Shown here in pieces: positions 15,794-24,259 of a stretch of 39,044 nt of DNA. Made by a program: the position numbers and the translations under genes. The stretch covers positions 1 through 39,044 of the forward strand of contig REBS01000099.1 of assembly GCA_007692605.1 (NCBI GenBank), read 5' to 3'. The notes under the pieces are model-generated. The model was not told the DNA's origin. It was given only the letters and a program-made list of their open reading frames with translations, and did no database searches. The DNA is from Gemmatimonadales bacterium (GTDB taxonomy: Bacteria > Gemmatimonadota > Gemmatimonadetes > Longimicrobiales > Gaopeijiaceae). Within the stretch, counting starts at the first letter, position 1. Each line of letters begins with the position of its first letter.

Positions 15794-16890
15794 GCCGGGA
15801 GTCCCATGCGAGAGGCGTCGTAGCCACCGAGCGACTCGATCTCTCTCTGGAGGCCCGGCGTGCGCAGGACCGCGAGGAGCGCCTGGACTGCGGGGAGTTC
15901 GAGGAAGTGCTCCGCGATCACGAGGTCGTAGGGCTCCCGCGTGAGAGGGATCCGGCTCAGCCCACGCGCGTCGGCGACCGCACGGATCGCGACCCCGGCA
16001 CTCGCGGCGCCCGACGCCACCGCGGCCCCCACCGTCTCGTGTCCGTCGGCGACGGTCTCGTGGAACCCGGGAATCGTCGAGCCGGGAATTCCCGCCCGCG
16101 CGAGCACGGCCTCGATCAGCGTGCGGCTCCCCGTGCCGGGTGCCCGGTTCAGGAAGCGCAGCTTCGAGCCCGCGAGCTGCGCCAGGTCATCGATCCGGTG
16201 GGGATTGCCGGGCTCGAGCACCAGGACCTGCTCCCACTCCGCAAAGCGGATGCGGGCGGTGGGGAAGGGGACGATCCGGCGGATCCACGGCTCGTTGTAG
16301 ATCCCGCTCGACGGATCCCGCAGGTGGACCCCCGCCACATGCACCGCACCTCGGGCCAGGGCATCGAGGGCGGCGTGGCTGCCCGCCTTGAGCCAGAGGA
16401 TCTCGATGCCGTGCCGGCGCCGCATGCGCTCGGCCACGAGCCCGAAGGCCGGGTCACAGCCGGCGACCACCAGTTCGGGCGAGGGGGGGCGGTCGGGAAA
16501 GAGACGCACGCGCATCCGGTTCCCCTGGAGTCGCTCGCCCATGCCGTCGGCCGGAGTCGGTGCATGGGTGGTCCCGGGTCCGAGCATGAAGGCCCGCTCG
16601 TGCCCCGAGATACGGGCGAGCCGGATCCGACCCGCCGGCGGACCCCCGAGCCCGGCATCTTCGACCTCGCGCGCCGGAGTCCTGGTTTCCCGAAGCTGGA
16701 AGAGTTCCTCGACCGTGACCCCCATGGCGTCCGAGAGTCGCAGCGCCACCTCGGTCGAAGGGACCGATCGGCCGGATTCGATCGCCGCGTAGGCCTGCCG
16801 CGAAATGTTCGCGCGCTCTCCGGCGTGCGCCTGGGACCAGCCCAGGCGCACGCGCAAGGCGCGAAGCGAGGTGAGAACGGGGATATTCAC
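15790..16890 (-). CDS. XRE-type HTH regulator with periplasmic-binding-protein-like effector domain
   Basis: Residues about 5-60 form a Cro/C1-type helix-turn-helix (LRALRVRLGWSQAHAGERANISRQAYAAIESGRSVPS). A linker leads to a type-2 substrate-binding fold (about 130-350; ELVVAGCDPAFGLVA, LKAGSHAALDALARGAVHVAGVHL, LRFLNRAPGTGSRTLIEAVLARAGI, AVASGAASAGVAIRAVA), the COG1910 domain often found near molybdate or tungstate transporters. It is probably a cytosolic one-component sensor of the transported oxyanion, replacing ModE. The GTG at 16890 is chosen: it begins directly at the HTH and leaves a direct-repeat operator upstream. An ATG at 16983 would translate those repeats. It is first in the regulator-modA-modB-modC operon, so autoregulation is likely. 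Confidence 0.88.
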   Translation of the reverse strand: MNIPVLTSLRALRVRLGWSQAHAGERANISRQAYAAIESGRSVPSTEVALRLSDAMGVTVEELFQLRETRTPAREVEDAGLGGPPAGRIRLARISGHERAFMLGPGTTHAPTPADGMGERLQGNRMRVRLFPDRPPSPELVVAGCDPAFGLVAERMRRRHGIEILWLKAGSHAALDALARGAVHVAGVHLRDPSSGIYNEPWIRRIVPFPTARIRFAEWEQVLVLEPGNPHRIDDLAQLAGSKLRFLNRAPGTGSRTLIEAVLARAGIPGSTIPGFHETVADGHETVGAAVASGAASAGVAIRAVADARGLSRIPLTREPYDLVIAEHFLELPAVQALLAVLRTPGLQREIESLGGYDASRMGLPA

Positions 16891-16900
16891 ACCCCGAACG

Positions 16901-16934
16901 TAATGCTGACTTGATAAAGTGTAAAGCTGACTTG
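16901..16934. promoter_or_regulatory. Direct-repeat candidate operator upstream of the mod operon
   Basis: TAATGCTGACTTG (16901-16913) and TAAAGCTGACTTG (16922-16934) are identical at 12 of 13 positions and spaced exactly 21 bp, two helical turns, so both lie on the same face. They sit 11-44 bp upstream of the regulator start within a local A/T-rich patch, unlike the surrounding GC-rich DNA. This is what a site for two regulator dimers, or for autorepression over a promoter, would look like. Confidence 0.5.
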
Positions 16935-17109
16935 TCTCGATCAGCGATTTAGGGGTCGGAGCGCCGAGTTCGACGTTCGCCATGGCGGCTCGGAGCCGCG
17001 GAGTGTCCGGTCGTCTCGCATACGTCCCCAGGCGAGTGGGGAGGACCGCGATGGCGGCGGATGGGTAGCCAACCTGCCGACCCCGTTCCAGTCTCCCGTG
17101 CCCACGCAC

Positions 17110-18531
17110 ATGACGGCCTATCTCCGGTTCATCCGCGGCGAGATTCCTCTTCTCTCCTACGGACTCTCCTTCACCTTCCTGTCGAGCTTCGGGCAGACCT
17201 TCCTGCTCTCGCTCTTCGTTCCGGCATTCCTGATCGAATTCGCAATCAGCAATGGGGAGTTCGGAGCCCTCTACGCGGGAGCCACCCTCGCGAGCGCACT
17301 TCTGCTCCCGTGGGCGGGAAGCTGGATGGATCGGATCCGGCTGAACCGCTTCACCCTCGTGGTGGTCCTGGTGCTGGCGGGCTCGGCGTTTCTGCTTGCG
17401 GTATCGTGGAGCCTCTGGGTCTTTGCCATCGCGCTCCTCGGATTGCGGTTGGCGGGTCAGGGACTCTCGGGTCAGACCGCGCTGACGGCAATGGCGCGGT
17501 ACTTTGGGCCGGGTCGAGGCAAGGCGCTCAGCATCACCTCGCTTGGCTTTCCCCTGGGCGAGGGGGTCCTGCCCCTGCTCATCGCGGCCTCGATCGGCGT
17601 GGTGGGCTGGCGGATGAGCTGGGGGGTGGTGGGGGGGATGGTCCTGATGGTCTTCGCGCCCGCCCTCGTCCTCCTTCTGAGGCATGCCGGGGTCGAGCTC
17701 GACCCGGCAAGGGCCTCACCGAAGGACGGGGGCCACTCGAGCGAGGAAGGCGCCGCGGGTGACCACGACCCCGAGGGCGCCAATGACCCCGAAGAGGTCG
17801 GAGGCCCCTCGGCGCGCGATCCCGCCAAGGCCGACAGCGGCTCCCCGAGAAGGGAGGGCGCCAGCGGGTCCGACGCCGGCGCCACGCGTCCCAACGCCTC
17901 CGGTGCCCCGGAGCTGCCGGATCCATCCCCGATGCGACAGGGATGGAACCGCCGCGAGGTCCTCGGCGACCCCCGCTTCTGGTTCGTGCTTCCCGCCGCA
18001 CTGCTGCCCCCCTTCTGGGTCACCGGCTTCTTCCTGTACCAGACCGCGATCGCCGGCATCAAGGGGTGGAGCCTGCCGCTGATGGCTTCGGCCTTCGTGG
18101 CCTTCGCGATCACGCGGGTCGTGCTCTCGCTCCTGGCGGGCGGGTGGATCGACCGATTCTCGGCACGGCGCGTCTTTCCCTTTTCTCCGCTTCCCCTGGC
18201 CCTCGGATGCGCGATCCTCTGGCAGTTCGATGCGGCATGGGCGGCCTGGGGCTTCATGGCGAGCCTCGGGGTGGCGGTGGGGATCAGCGGGACGGTCAAA
18301 CCGGCGCTCTGGGCCGAGCTCTACGGGGTGCGCCACCTGGGCGCGATCCAGACCATGATGGCGGCCCTGATGGTGCTCAGCACCGCGGGAAGCCCGGTGC
18401 TGATCGGCTTCGCCCTCGACGCGGGAGTCGCGCTCGAACACCTGCTGCTGGCCGGCATCGTGTCGGTCGGGGTCGGCACGCTCCTCTCGTTTCGCCTATA
18501 TTGGCCGTCTCCTGCCACCGCTGCGGGATGA
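17110..18531 (+). CDS. MFS transporter with a long charged central loop
   Basis: About twelve hydrophobic segments in two halves, with MFS-type motifs GSWMDRIRLNRF after the second segment and GGWIDRFSARRVF in the matching place of the second half. Between segments 6 and 7, residues about 196-276 form a low-complexity loop rich in Gly, Ser, Glu, Asp and Pro, much longer than the usual cytosolic linker. The substrate cannot be read from the sequence. The ATG at 17110 is used; a GTG at 17098 is possible and neither has a good ribosome site. It is divergent from the mod operon, but nothing shows co-regulation. yhbY follows after 30 nt. Confidence 0.85.
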   Translation: MTAYLRFIRGEIPLLSYGLSFTFLSSFGQTFLLSLFVPAFLIEFAISNGEFGALYAGATLASALLLPWAGSWMDRIRLNRFTLVVVLVLAGSAFLLAVSWSLWVFAIALLGLRLAGQGLSGQTALTAMARYFGPGRGKALSITSLGFPLGEGVLPLLIAASIGVVGWRMSWGVVGGMVLMVFAPALVLLLRHAGVELDPARASPKDGGHSSEEGAAGDHDPEGANDPEEVGGPSARDPAKADSGSPRREGASGSDAGATRPNASGAPELPDPSPMRQGWNRREVLGDPRFWFVLPAALLPPFWVTGFFLYQTAIAGIKGWSLPLMASAFVAFAITRVVLSLLAGGWIDRFSARRVFPFSPLPLALGCAILWQFDAAWAAWGFMASLGVAVGISGTVKPALWAELYGVRHLGAIQTMMAALMVLSTAGSPVLIGFALDAGVALEHLLLAGIVSVGVGTLLSFRLYWPSPATAAG

Positions 18532-18561
18532 TCCCCGACGCAACCGGAACCGAGGACCTCC

Positions 18562-18861
18562 ATGCCATCGCTCTCTTCGAAACAGCGCGCCCACCTTCGC
18601 TCCCTCGCCCACCCGCTCAAGCCGATCCTGCAGGTCGGCGCCGACGGGGTGAGCGAGCCCTTCCTGGCCTCGCTCGATGAGGCCTTCAACACCCGCGAGC
18701 TCCTCAAGGTGAAGGTGATCGACCGGGCCGACATGCCGGTCAAGGAGGCCGCTCAGGAGATCGCCGCCGGCCTCGCTGAGGTCGAGGTCGTGCAGACGAT
18801 CGGGCACACCGTGGTGCTCTACCGGCCCTTCCCCGAGGAGCCCGAGATCCGGCTCCCCTGA
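18562..18861 (+). CDS. yhbY: YhbY/CRS1 RNA-binding protein
   Basis: This 99-residue protein matches the CRM (CRS1-YhbY) fold over its length: LSSKQRAHLRSLAHPLKPILQVGADGVSE, the GxxG-like loop region, then ELLKVKV and GHTVVLYRP. YhbY associates with pre-50S ribosomal particles in E. coli. GAGGA lies 7 nt upstream of the ATG. It probably shares a transcript with the MFS gene, 30 nt upstream, and converges with the P-type ATPase gene through a hairpin that contains both stop codons. Confidence 0.93.
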   Translation: MPSLSSKQRAHLRSLAHPLKPILQVGADGVSEPFLASLDEAFNTRELLKVKVIDRADMPVKEAAQEIAAGLAEVEVVQTIGHTVVLYRPFPEEPEIRLP

Positions 18862-18881
18862 CCGAAGGGCGATCCCGGTCA
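18859..18881. terminator. Hairpin containing both stop codons of convergent yhbY and ATPase genes
   Basis: TGACCG (18859-18864) pairs with CGGTCA (18876-18881). The left arm begins with the yhbY stop TGA and the right arm ends with the ATPase stop on the other strand. The whole 17-nt gap between the genes is inside the structure. It may act as a compact bidirectional 3' end. Confidence 0.4.
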
Positions 18882-21653
18882 TCCGGCCGTCTGCTTCGGC
18901 CCCCGTCCCCGCCGCCGCCCCAGGGCCTTCTCGGATTCGACGACCAGGTAGAGGAGTAGCCCGACCAGAAGGACCGGCCCCCATGAATCCAGGCGCAAGG
19001 GAGCCGACCCAAGGGCGGTGTGCATGATCGGCAGATAGGTGAACCCCGCCTGAAATACGAGCAGTAGCGCGGCGGCCACCAGCACGGCCCGGTTGCCCGT
19101 GAGCGCACCCCACCCGATCGACGGCCTCCAGAGGAATCGGCAGTTGAACAGATACCAGAGTTCGGCGGCGACCAGGGCGTTCACCACCACGGTGCGGGCG
19201 TAGGCGGGGTCGGCTCCCCGGGCCAGCTCCCACTGGAAGAGCGCCATGCATCCGCTCGCCACGAGGACCGACACGTACGCGACGCGCCAGAGCAGGGATC
19301 CGGAGAGGATGGGGGCGTCGGGCGCGCGGGGGGGGCGGTCCATGATCCCGGGCTCCGAAGGTTCGAAGGCGAGGGCGAGCGCCAGGGTGACCGCGGTCAC
19401 CATGTTCACCCAGAGGATCTGGACCGGGCTGATCGGCAGGTGCGGGAGGGCGAAGAGGACGGCGACCATGACGAGGAGGGCCTCGGCGCCGTTCGTCGGC
19501 AGGATGAACAGGATGGTCTTCTTGATGTTGTCGTAGACCGTACGTCCTTCCCCCACGGCCTTCTGGATCGAGGCGAAGTTGTCATCGGCCAGGACCATCT
19601 CCGAGGCGCTCTTCGCCGCCTCGCTCCCCTTGATCCCCATGGCCACCCCGATGTCGGCCTGCTTGAGCGCCGGCGAGTCGTTCACCCCATCGCCGGTCAT
19701 GGCGCAGACCTCGCCCCGCTCCTGCAGTTCCCGTACGATCCGAAGCTTGTGTTCGGGGCTGGCCCGGGCGATCACGTCGGTGTCGGCCATCAGCTCCCGG
19801 AGCTCTTCGTCCGAGGCCTTCTCGACGTCGGCCCCCGTCAGCGCCTTCGTCCCGTCGCCGATGCCCATGCGAGCACCGATCGACCGTGCCGTGGCCGCAT
19901 GGTCGCCGGTGATCATGATGACGCGGATTCCCGCCGAGCGGCACTGTTCGATCGCTTCCGTCGCTTCGGCGCGAGGCGGGTCCATGAGGGCCACCAGGCC
20001 GAGCAGCGTGGCGTCGCTGCCGAGGGCATCCGGAGTCAGCTCTCCGGAGTCGGCCCCGGCGCCGTTGTCGCCACTCGCCTCGGCCAGTGCCAGAATTCGG
20101 AAGCCCTCGGCCGCGGCATCCTCCATGCGCGACTCCCACGCGTCGCGATCGAGCGGCGTGGTGTCCCCATCATCGATGCGGACCTGCGAACACAGGTCGA
20201 AGATGCGCTCCGGGGCTCCCTTGAGGAGGATCGAGGTGGCCCCGTTGCCGTCCGACGATCGGTGCGCAGTGGCCATCCATTGGCGCTCCGATTCGAAGGG
20301 GATCATGTCGGTGCGGGGAAACTCGGCCTCGACGGCCTTCCGGTCGAGGCCAGCGCGGGCGCCGAGCACCAGGAGCGCGCCCTCGGTGGGGTCCCCATGG
20401 AGCCGGGGGGTATCGTCGTCGTCGGTGGCCTCGAACTCGGCCTCGTTGCAGAGGAGCCCCACCCGCAGGAGCGCCTGCAGGATGGGGTCGTCGCTCGGGT
20501 CGACCGACTCGTCGTCGAGGATGAACTCGCCCTCGGGCAGGTAGCCGGATCCCGTCACCCGGTAGTCGCGCTCCGCCAGGAGCACCCGCTCGACCGACAT
20601 CTCGTTTCGGGTCAGTGTCCCGGTCTTGTCGGTGCAGATCACGGTCACCGACCCCAGCGTCTCGACCGCCGGAAGCTTGCGGATGATCGCGTTGCTTCGC
20701 GCCATTCGCTGCACCCCGAGCGCCAGGGTGATCGTGAGGATCGCCGGCAGGCCTTCGGGGATCGCCGCCACCGCCAGGGCCACGACCGACATGAAGACCT
20801 CGGTGCCCGGAATCCCCCGCAGGAGCCATCCATACAGGAACATCAGCCCGGCGGCCCCGACGATCGCCACCGACAGCTGCTTCCCGAAGCGGTCGATCTG
20901 GCGGAGCAGGGGAGTGGTCACGCCCTCCACACCCGAGACCATCTTGCCGATCTTCCCGATCTCGGTCTCGCTTCCGGTGGCCGTCACCACGCCGGTGATC
21001 CGGCCCGACGTCACGATCGTGCTCGAAAAGGCCATCGAAGTCCGATCGCCCAGGAGCGCCGACTCCTCGACCGGCTCGGACTTCTTCACGACCGGGACGG
21101 ACTCTCCGGTGAGCGCCGCCTCTTCGACATGGGCGTCCGACGTCTCGAGGATCCGGAGGTCCGCGGGTACGCGGTCTCCACTGCTGAGCTTCACTAGATC
21201 CCCGGGGACGAGCTCCTCGGCCGGAATCGTCTTTCTGGATCCATCGCGAACGGTTTCGGCCTCGAGCGAGAGGAGGCGACGGATGCCCTCCATGGCCTCC
21301 TCGGCCTTGCCTTCCTGGATGAAGCCGATGATCGCGTTGACCAGCACCACCAGAAGGATCACCCCGGTGTCGATCCACTCCTCCAGGAACGCCGTGAAGA
21401 CCGACGCGACCAGGAGGATGTAGATCAGCACGTTGTGAAATTGCTTCAGGAAGCGGCGGATCGGCCCCTCGCCCTCCTCCTGCTCAAGCCGGTTGGGCCC
21501 ATGCTCGCTCAGCCGACGTTCGGCCTCGTCACTCGAGAGGCCCCGCTCGCCATCGGTCTCGAGCTGGGAAAGCACATCTTCGACCGGGTCCGCATGCCAC
21601 GAGGCATCCGGGTCCTGTGGGGTCGGAGTGTGGGGTCTCGATTCGGGACTCAT
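18879..21653 (-). CDS. P2-type cation-transporting ATPase
   Basis: A 924-residue P-type ATPase with N-terminal cation-ATPase domain, actuator LTGES, phosphorylation motif CTDKTGTLTRNE (Asp342), the hinge MTGDGVNDSPALKQADIGVAMG, and ten membrane segments. M4 has IPEGLP and M5 has a conserved Asn and Glu (PTNGAEAL), as in Ca-type pumps, but M6 reads NMVTAVTLAL, with Ala where SERCA has the calcium-binding Asp800. The transported ion is therefore uncertain; this M6 pattern is seen in bacterial PMA/MgtA-like relatives. The ATG at 21653 overlaps the stop of the upstream APC gene (ATGA), so translation is coupled; an ATG 36 codons upstream would run into that gene. Confidence 0.92.
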   Translation of the reverse strand: MSPESRPHTPTPQDPDASWHADPVEDVLSQLETDGERGLSSDEAERRLSEHGPNRLEQEEGEGPIRRFLKQFHNVLIYILLVASVFTAFLEEWIDTGVILLVVLVNAIIGFIQEGKAEEAMEGIRRLLSLEAETVRDGSRKTIPAEELVPGDLVKLSSGDRVPADLRILETSDAHVEEAALTGESVPVVKKSEPVEESALLGDRTSMAFSSTIVTSGRITGVVTATGSETEIGKIGKMVSGVEGVTTPLLRQIDRFGKQLSVAIVGAAGLMFLYGWLLRGIPGTEVFMSVVALAVAAIPEGLPAILTITLALGVQRMARSNAIIRKLPAVETLGSVTVICTDKTGTLTRNEMSVERVLLAERDYRVTGSGYLPEGEFILDDESVDPSDDPILQALLRVGLLCNEAEFEATDDDDTPRLHGDPTEGALLVLGARAGLDRKAVEAEFPRTDMIPFESERQWMATAHRSSDGNGATSILLKGAPERIFDLCSQVRIDDGDTTPLDRDAWESRMEDAAAEGFRILALAEASGDNGAGADSGELTPDALGSDATLLGLVALMDPPRAEATEAIEQCRSAGIRVIMITGDHAATARSIGARMGIGDGTKALTGADVEKASDEELRELMADTDVIARASPEHKLRIVRELQERGEVCAMTGDGVNDSPALKQADIGVAMGIKGSEAAKSASEMVLADDNFASIQKAVGEGRTVYDNIKKTILFILPTNGAEALLVMVAVLFALPHLPISPVQILWVNMVTAVTLALALAFEPSEPGIMDRPPRAPDAPILSGSLLWRVAYVSVLVASGCMALFQWELARGADPAYARTVVVNALVAAELWYLFNCRFLWRPSIGWGALTGNRAVLVAAALLLVFQAGFTYLPIMHTALGSAPLRLDSWGPVLLVGLLLYLVVESEKALGRRRGRGPKQTAG

Positions 21654-24058
21654 CGGTCGTCGCCACTCCTTCTCGGAAAGCTCTCGAGGCGCGTCTTCTC
21701 GACGTCGGTCGGAAGCTGGTGCGGAGGTCTCGCGGGACGTCCGGTGAGCCTCCGCAACCACCCCAGGGTCCAGAACCGGAGCCCGGTGGAGAGCCGCCGA
21801 GTCATTCGCGGGTCCCGGGTCAGGAGGATGGAGCCGGAGGTCTGCTCCGCGATCTCGTCCGCGGTGCGCCCGATGACGTGGCGGCCGAAGAGCGTGCGGA
21901 AACTGACCTCGCGGCTGGCCCCGAGCACGAGGAGGTCCCGGTCCTCGGCGGCCTTCAGGATCTCGGCCCGGACGTCCTCGCCTCGGGCCAGAAGGAGCTC
22001 CGCGTTGTTCTCGGTCAGGTCGTTCAGCCTCTGCAGGTAGCTTCTGGCCTGCTCTTCGCGGGCCTCCGAGGCCGATGGGGGAAGCACCATCATGAAGGTC
22101 AGGGTGGCGTCGGTGAAGGTGGCCACCGCGTCGGCGAGTTCGACTTCGGCCGTCGCGTAGGGACTGCCCGCCGTCGCCACGAGGATGTTCTTGTATTCGC
22201 GGTTGCCCCGGTACTTCAGGACCGCCACCCGCGAGGAGCTTTTCCGAAGGACCGTGTCGAGGTAGCTCCCCAGAAAATCACGCAGTCGGAAGGCACGATG
22301 CCAGTCGATCAGGAGGATTCGGACCTCGGGGTCATCGAAGGCCAGAAGCGCGCGAGCCCGGTCGCGGGCGATCACATGGTGGAAGCGCAAGTCGACACCG
22401 AGGTCCTCGACGCGGGAGCGCAGCTTCTCCATCCACGCCCGGTCGGGTCCTGCGCTGACGGTGTCCAGGCCCCGCTGGGGGGGGACCTCGGTGATCATGA
22501 CCACATCGATCGGGGCCTCGTAGCGACGTGCGAACGCGGCGGCCAGTCCGATCAGGTGTCGGAACGGCCTGCCCTCGCGGACCTCGACCACGACCTGGAT
22601 CGGTGGCTCGCCATCGTCATCGAGGGGCCACGATTCCTCGTCCACCCCCTGAAGCACCGGCCGCTTGTCGTCGAGTGACTGCAGCTGCTGCAGCTCCTGC
22701 AGGCGATCGGCCAGGCCGAATTCGGGCTTCAGGCTATGGCCGGCACGCTCGACCTGGATTCGCCGCCAGTAATACCAGGCGCCGGCGAACAGCGCGAGGC
22801 CGACGGCGGATACGTGCGACAACAGCCCCATCCCCGGAAGGATCGAGAGTGCGGCGACTGCGCCGAGCAGGGGCAGGAACGGGGAGAAGGGGACCCGAAA
22901 CGCGGGTCGGTACCACTCCGGCTGGGCTCGGCGGAGAATCACGACCGAGAGGTTCACCATGGCGAAGACGATCACCCCGAACGCCCCTCCGAGCTTTGCG
23001 AGCCCTTCGACGTCGAGCAGGAGGGCGAGCCCCGTCATGATGAGCCCGGTCACCAGGATCGAACGAGCGGGGGTTTCGAAGCGTTCGTTGATGCGGCTGA
23101 TCCAGTCGGAGATCAGGCGGTCGCGGGCCATCGCGAAGGGATAGCGTGACGAGGCGAGAAGTGCCGCGTTGCCCGTCGAGAGGGTGGCGAGCACACCGGC
23201 GATTGCCACCACCACCGCCCCCGCCGCCCCCAGGAAGATCCCGCCGGCGTCGGCCAGGGGAGCCGACGCGGCCTCGATCGCAGCCAGCGGGAGCACGCCG
23301 GTGACGATCACCATGGTCATGACGTAGAGGAGGGTCACGACGACGACGGACGAGAGGATGCCGAGAGGCAGGTTCCTCCCGGGATTCCTGACCTCCTCCG
23401 AGATCGCGGCCGCCTTCATTACCCCCAGGTACGAGATGAACACGACCCCGGTCGTGCTGAACACGCCGCCCCACCCGAAGGGCAGCATCGGCGTCATGGT
23501 GTCCCGTTCCACCGCGGTGAGTCCCACGACGGCGAAGATGATCATGATGATCAGCAGGACCACCACGATCACGTTCTGAAGCATCCCGCTGGCCTTCGCG
23601 CCCACCATGTTGACCACGGTCAGGAGCACGCCCCCGATGCCGGCGGTCAGCAGGATGGGGATCGGCGAGAAGTGGAAGATGTACTGGCCGAGGCCGACCA
23701 GGGCGAAGGCCCCCTTGAACACCAGCGCCAGCCACGCGCCCAGGCCGACCATCGCCCCGACGAGCGGTCCCGCGGCACGGCTAACGAAGTAGTAGTCTCC
23801 CCCCGCCTTCGGCATCGCCGTCGCCAGCTCCGACACGCTCATCGCCGCGATGCAGGTGATCAGCCCTGCGAAGAGAAAGGAGAGAGCGGCGCCGGGACCC
23901 GCGCCCGCCGCAGCGACGCCGGGGAGGATGAAGATCCCCGCCCCGATCATGGTCCCGGTCGCCGTCGCGAAGACCGCGGGAAAGCCCAGGTCCCGATTGA
24001 GTTCCCGGTGGCCTTCGCGACCCTGCCCGACGGATCGGCTCGACGAATCCCCGCTCAC
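21650..24058 (-). CDS. APC-superfamily amino-acid permease with two C-terminal Usp domains
   Basis: The 802-residue protein has an APC transporter core of about twelve membrane segments (about 19-455), beginning with LGFPAVFATATGTMIGAGIFILPG, the conserved unwound first helix, and containing a typical AISEEVRNPGRNLP segment. Two universal-stress-protein folds follow (about 475-625 and 630-765); the second retains a nucleotide-binding-like pattern (LVLGASREVSFRTLFGRHVIG with ILLTRDP). The GTG at 24058 is chosen because AAGGA lies 9 nt upstream; an ATG at 24229 would overlap the 5' region of divergent cysM. Usp domains probably regulate transport in response to nucleotides or stress. It is coupled to a P-type ATPase by ATGA overlap. 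Confidence 0.88.
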   Translation of the reverse strand: MSGDSSSRSVGQGREGHRELNRDLGFPAVFATATGTMIGAGIFILPGVAAAGAGPGAALSFLFAGLITCIAAMSVSELATAMPKAGGDYYFVSRAAGPLVGAMVGLGAWLALVFKGAFALVGLGQYIFHFSPIPILLTAGIGGVLLTVVNMVGAKASGMLQNVIVVVLLIIMIIFAVVGLTAVERDTMTPMLPFGWGGVFSTTGVVFISYLGVMKAAAISEEVRNPGRNLPLGILSSVVVVTLLYVMTMVIVTGVLPLAAIEAASAPLADAGGIFLGAAGAVVVAIAGVLATLSTGNAALLASSRYPFAMARDRLISDWISRINERFETPARSILVTGLIMTGLALLLDVEGLAKLGGAFGVIVFAMVNLSVVILRRAQPEWYRPAFRVPFSPFLPLLGAVAALSILPGMGLLSHVSAVGLALFAGAWYYWRRIQVERAGHSLKPEFGLADRLQELQQLQSLDDKRPVLQGVDEESWPLDDDGEPPIQVVVEVREGRPFRHLIGLAAAFARRYEAPIDVVMITEVPPQRGLDTVSAGPDRAWMEKLRSRVEDLGVDLRFHHVIARDRARALLAFDDPEVRILLIDWHRAFRLRDFLGSYLDTVLRKSSSRVAVLKYRGNREYKNILVATAGSPYATAEVELADAVATFTDATLTFMMVLPPSASEAREEQARSYLQRLNDLTENNAELLLARGEDVRAEILKAAEDRDLLVLGASREVSFRTLFGRHVIGRTADEIAEQTSGSILLTRDPRMTRRLSTGLRFWTLGWLRRLTGRPARPPHQLPTDVEKTRLESFPRRSGDDR

Positions 24059-24259
24059 GGACCCGATTCCTTCCACTGCGCTCGCTTCACCGGTGCCTGA
24101 CTCCCTGTCCGCTGCGGCTGTGGATGTTCCGGACCCCGGATGTCGGATCCGGACCGGAGCGCTGAGCAATCTTTCACCCCGTCTCCCGCCGAGGGTGCCG
24201 CTCTGATTATGATGTTTCGAGACCTCCACCTGCTGACGTCAACACTCGGGCTCCCCAGA

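Noticed and set aside
16891-17685. N-terminal extension of the XRE-PBP regulator
   Set aside because: Sequence is Lys/Glu/Arg/His-rich antisense to the MFS gene and would translate through the candidate operator; the HTH begins right after the GTG at 16890.
19440-21197. 585-codon plus-strand frame inside the P-type ATPase gene
   Set aside because: Antisense shadow; the minus strand carries all P-type ATPase motifs in order.
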